Assembly: GCA_030593785.1 (NCBI GenBank)
Contig: JAUVGM010000066.1
Coordinates: 1-9,120 of the forward strand
Direction of reading: 5' to 3'
Length of the DNA: 9,120 bases
From: Gammaproteobacteria bacterium
GTDB taxonomy: Bacteria > Pseudomonadota > Gammaproteobacteria > UBA6429 > Thiohalophilaceae
The notes under the pieces were generated by a model. It saw only the letters and a list, made by a program, of their open reading frames with translations, was not told the DNA's origin and did not search any database. The translations under genes were made by a program, and so were the position numbers. Below, one piece after another: positions 6,681 through 9,120 of the stretch; position 1 is the first letter of the stretch; every line of letters starts with the position of its first letter.

Positions 6681-8081
6681 ATGCCTGGTACAGCCAAAAA
6701 AAGTAATGAATCTCCCGATGAGCTTGTGGAGCTCCCAATAGCATCTAAATATTCTGGTTCCTCGATTTTAATTGTGGACGATGAATTGGGCATGCGAAAT
6801 TTTTTACAAAAAAGCCTTATTCGAGAATGTGGACTGATTGAGACCGCAGACAGTGTTGAGTCTGCTGAAGCATTAAGACAACGTTGTCATTTTGATTTGA
6901 TTATTATGGACATTCGATTACCTGGAAAATCAGGTGTGGAATGGATTCAGGAATTGCGAGGAAATGGGATTCAAACAGATGTCATTTTTATGACCGCATT
7001 TGCTGATATGGATACAGCCATTCAGGCATTACGTGCCGGTGCAGCAGATTTCATCTTAAAGCCTTTCCGGGTTGAACAAATGTTATCGTCAGTTAAAAAC
7101 TGCATGGAAAAACAGCGTTTAACGCGAGATAACTTTGTTTTACAAAGACAGCTGGAACAATATTATGAAATGGATGGAATGATCGGAACGAGCGACTCCA
7201 TCAAGGACGTCTGTAGCATTATAAAAAGGGTAGCGCCATCACCAACGACGTTATTAATCGAAGGCCAATCCGGAACAGGTAAAGAACTGGCAGCGCGTGC
7301 GCTACATGAGTTTAGCGCAAGGAAGGGGGCTTTTGTTCCTATCAACTGTGGTTCCATATCACCTGAATTACTGGAAAGTGAATTGTTTGGCCACGTTAAG
7401 GGCGCCTTTACCGGTGCACACCAGGCAAGACAAGGTTTATTTAATTATGCGAGCGGCGGTACTTTGTTCCTGGATGAAATCGGTGAAATGCCTTTAGCGA
7501 TGCAGGCAAAATTATTAAGGGTACTTGAAGAACGCGCGATTCGTCCGGTGGGTGCTGAGCGTGAAATTTCTATTGATGTACGAATTATTGCAGCAACTAA
7601 TCGAGATTTGGAAAATGAGGTTGAAAAAGGAAATTTTCGGGAAGATCTTTTTTATCGTTTAAATGTAGTATCAATACGCATGCCTTCTTTATCCGAACGT
7701 AAAGAGGATATTCCTCTATTGGCAAGATATTTTTCAGAAACGCTTTCGGCACAATTGGGTGTAGAAGCTATTCCATTTAATCATCAGGATCTTATTGGAC
7801 TACAGTCTTATAACTGGCCTGGTAATATTCGCGAATTAAAAAATATTATAGAACGTTCTCTGCTGCTGGGAAAAACACCGATCGACTGTATACATAAAAA
7901 TTCAAACACTAACAAAAAAACATCAGGTACTGATTACCCCGGTAATTGGTCGATGCAGGATGTTGAGAAGCATCACATGCAGAGTGTGCTCAAAGCAGTT
8001 GATGGCAATAAATCTGAAGCCGCCAGGCGTTTAGGAGTCTCTCGAAAAACATTAGAACGAAAATTTCAAGCATGGAATTAA
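6681..8081 (+). CDS. NtrC-family sigma-54-dependent response regulator
   Basis: A 466-residue cytoplasmic two-component regulator with three domains. The receiver (about 28-145) has the acidic pair Asp33-Asp34, phosphoacceptor Asp77 in MDIRLPG, Thr105 and Lys127 in LKPF. The AAA+ sigma-54 activation domain (about 166-390) has Walker A GQSGTGKE (195-202), an intact GAFTGA loop (241-246) that contacts sigma-54, Walker B GTLFLDEIGEM (Asp265-Glu266) and the FREDLFYRLNV arginine-finger region. The C-terminal Fis-type helix-turn-helix is NKSEAARRLGVSRKTLERK (443-461). All catalytic residues are present, so it should be a true activator. A 27-residue extension precedes the receiver; the start is supported by GGGTAGG just upstream. 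It is divergent from the tup operon, whose sigma-54 promoter is the obvious target, and is followed by a sensor gene. No specific family name can be assigned with confidence. Confidence 0.95.
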   Translation: MPGTAKKSNESPDELVELPIASKYSGSSILIVDDELGMRNFLQKSLIRECGLIETADSVESAEALRQRCHFDLIIMDIRLPGKSGVEWIQELRGNGIQTDVIFMTAFADMDTAIQALRAGAADFILKPFRVEQMLSSVKNCMEKQRLTRDNFVLQRQLEQYYEMDGMIGTSDSIKDVCSIIKRVAPSPTTLLIEGQSGTGKELAARALHEFSARKGAFVPINCGSISPELLESELFGHVKGAFTGAHQARQGLFNYASGGTLFLDEIGEMPLAMQAKLLRVLEERAIRPVGAEREISIDVRIIAATNRDLENEVEKGNFREDLFYRLNVVSIRMPSLSERKEDIPLLARYFSETLSAQLGVEAIPFNHQDLIGLQSYNWPGNIRELKNIIERSLLLGKTPIDCIHKNSNTNKKTSGTDYPGNWSMQDVEKHHMQSVLKAVDGNKSEAARRLGVSRKTLERKFQAWN

Positions 8082-8107
8082 CATTCTTTTGTTAATCCCT
8101 GATTCTT

Positions 8108-8136
8108 AATTGTAATGTGAACGACAACATACAATT
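8108..8136 (+). promoter_or_regulatory. Stem-loop covering the translation start region of the sensor gene
   Basis: AATTGTA plus TGT (8108-8118, with a bulged A at 8115) pairs with ACATACAATT (8127-8136), closing an 8-nt loop and ending at the base before the ATG at 8137. No Shine-Dalgarno sequence is visible here. As mRNA it could limit or tune translation of the sensor relative to the regulator. A second, weaker hairpin (ATTAAC-N8-GTTAAT, 8077-8096) spans the regulator stop codon. The stems are AU-rich, so stability is modest. Confidence 0.35.
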
Positions 8137-9120
8137 ATGATTTTACAAAACGTCATTTTACGCGTTAAAAAAAACCTCCGTTATAAATTATTGTTACTGG
8201 TTTTATTACCCATTTTTATTGTTATGCCTATCATTTTAAGTATGGCAGCATATTGGAGTAATAATTTTAGTTACGATCAATTGTTTATGAAAGTCAGTAC
8301 AGATTTATCTGTTACCCATGATGCTTTTTACCAACAGCATAAAAATTATCTCGCCCAACTAGGGCGGTTAGGTGAATCTTACACACTGCGAAATAGTTTA
8401 TATGCTAAAGATTATGACGCACTTAAACTTGAAATTGATATATTAAAAGAAGAAGGCCAGTTTGATTATCTCCATTTGTTAGATTTAAAAGGTAATTGGT
8501 TATATGAACCTCCGCACTCGGGTTTTACGCGCAGTAAACATAGCGTGTTATTTAACCAGGCAAAAATAGCAAATGCGGTGAGCGGTGTTGAAGTATTTTC
8601 TCAACAGGATTTAGAACGAGAAAAAGATATTGACCGAACCTTATTAAGATTATCCCTGGTTGATACGCCTCGAGCTAAACCCATACTTCGTCGTGTTGAA
8701 GATCGTGGCATGATGTTACGCATGGTTTATCCAATACGTGGAGCAACGAATAAAATCGTTGCGCTATTGGATGGTGGCGTATTATTAAATAGAAATTTTA
8801 ACTTTGTTGATCGTATTCGTGATCTTGTATATGGCCCGGGAAGTTTGATTGAAGGTAGCATCGGTACAGTAACGGTATTTATTGATGATGTGCGGATCAC
8901 CACAAATGTTCAGGATGAAACCGGCGAAAGAGCCTTAGGAACGAGGGTATCGAAGGAAGTACGCACTAAAGTGCTAGAACAAGGTGAAACATGGATAGAT
9001 AGTGCTTTTGTAGTAAATGACTGGTACATCTCAGCCTATGAACCAATTTATGATGTCGGTGGTGAGCGCATTGGCATCCTCTATGTTGGTTTTCTTGAAA
9101 CCCCCTTTAGTCAAATATTA
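8137..9120 (+). CDS. Membrane sensor with Cache-like periplasmic domain, probable histidine kinase (3' end outside window)
   Basis: The frame is open from ATG 8137 to the window edge, giving 328 residues without a stop. A basic N-terminus (RVKKNLRYK) leads into one transmembrane segment (about 18-38), followed by a ~275-residue extracytoplasmic region. Its last part contains GTRVSKEV, WIDSAFVVNDWYISAYEPIY and GERIGILYVGFLETPF, a pattern typical of Cache sensor domains (Cache_3/Cache_2 type) in two-component kinases. A second membrane segment, HAMP and kinase domains would be expected just beyond the window, but none is seen. A chemoreceptor or cyclase output cannot be excluded; a kinase is preferred because the gene directly follows an NtrC-type regulator by 55 bp. 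The ligand is unknown. Periplasmic sensing of an oxyanion or a related metabolite is only suggested by the divergent tungstate operon. Confidence 0.8.
   Translation, partial: MILQNVILRVKKNLRYKLLLLVLLPIFIVMPIILSMAAYWSNNFSYDQLFMKVSTDLSVTHDAFYQQHKNYLAQLGRLGESYTLRNSLYAKDYDALKLEIDILKEEGQFDYLHLLDLKGNWLYEPPHSGFTRSKHSVLFNQAKIANAVSGVEVFSQQDLEREKDIDRTLLRLSLVDTPRAKPILRRVEDRGMMLRMVYPIRGATNKIVALLDGGVLLNRNFNFVDRIRDLVYGPGSLIEGSIGTVTVFIDDVRITTNVQDETGERALGTRVSKEVRTKVLEQGETWIDSAFVVNDWYISAYEPIYDVGGERIGILYVGFLETPFSQIL

Overview
The window looks like a chromosomal segment of an AT-rich gammaproteobacterium. The basis is the pth-ychF gene pair and the E. coli-like character of MobA, MoeA and YchF. No ribosomal RNA or other lineage marker is present, so the placement goes no further than class level.

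Layout: (1) Positions 2-1353 (+) hold the 3' end of pth (peptidyl-tRNA hydrolase) and the complete ychF ATPase gene. (2) Positions 1354-1678 are non-coding. They begin directly after the ychF stop codon with a 175-bp structured element bounded by perfect 10-bp inverted repeats and resembling a MITE, followed by a small hairpin between the convergent genes. (3) Positions 6360-1679 (-) form a compact six-gene operon, tupA-tupB-tupC-mobA-mobB-moeA, with overlapping or nearly touching genes. It encodes a tungstate-type ABC importer followed by enzymes for metal insertion into molybdopterin (MoeA) and for making the guanine dinucleotide form of the cofactor (MobA, MobB). (4) Positions 6361-6680 are a divergent control region. 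(5) Positions 6681-9120 (+) hold an NtrC-family, sigma-54-dependent response regulator and the first 328 codons of a membrane sensor with a Cache-like periplasmic domain, probably its histidine kinase.

The main observation is the wiring. The divergent region carries, on the minus strand, a very good sigma-54 promoter (TGGCAT-N5-TTGC, 6420-6406) whose predicted transcript starts about 34 nt before tupA. Upstream of it lie a perfect 16-bp palindrome (centre about -52) and a TGCCAA-N5-TTGGCA inverted repeat (centre about -103), the latter at a typical distance for an enhancer-binding activator. The gene for such an activator sits immediately across the region. The simplest reading is a dedicated two-component, sigma-54 circuit controlling tungstate uptake together with late molybdenum/tungsten cofactor assembly. 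The signal sensed is not visible in the sequence. A possible 37-codon small gene with a strong Shine-Dalgarno sequence lies immediately upstream of the regulator gene and ends flush against its start codon.
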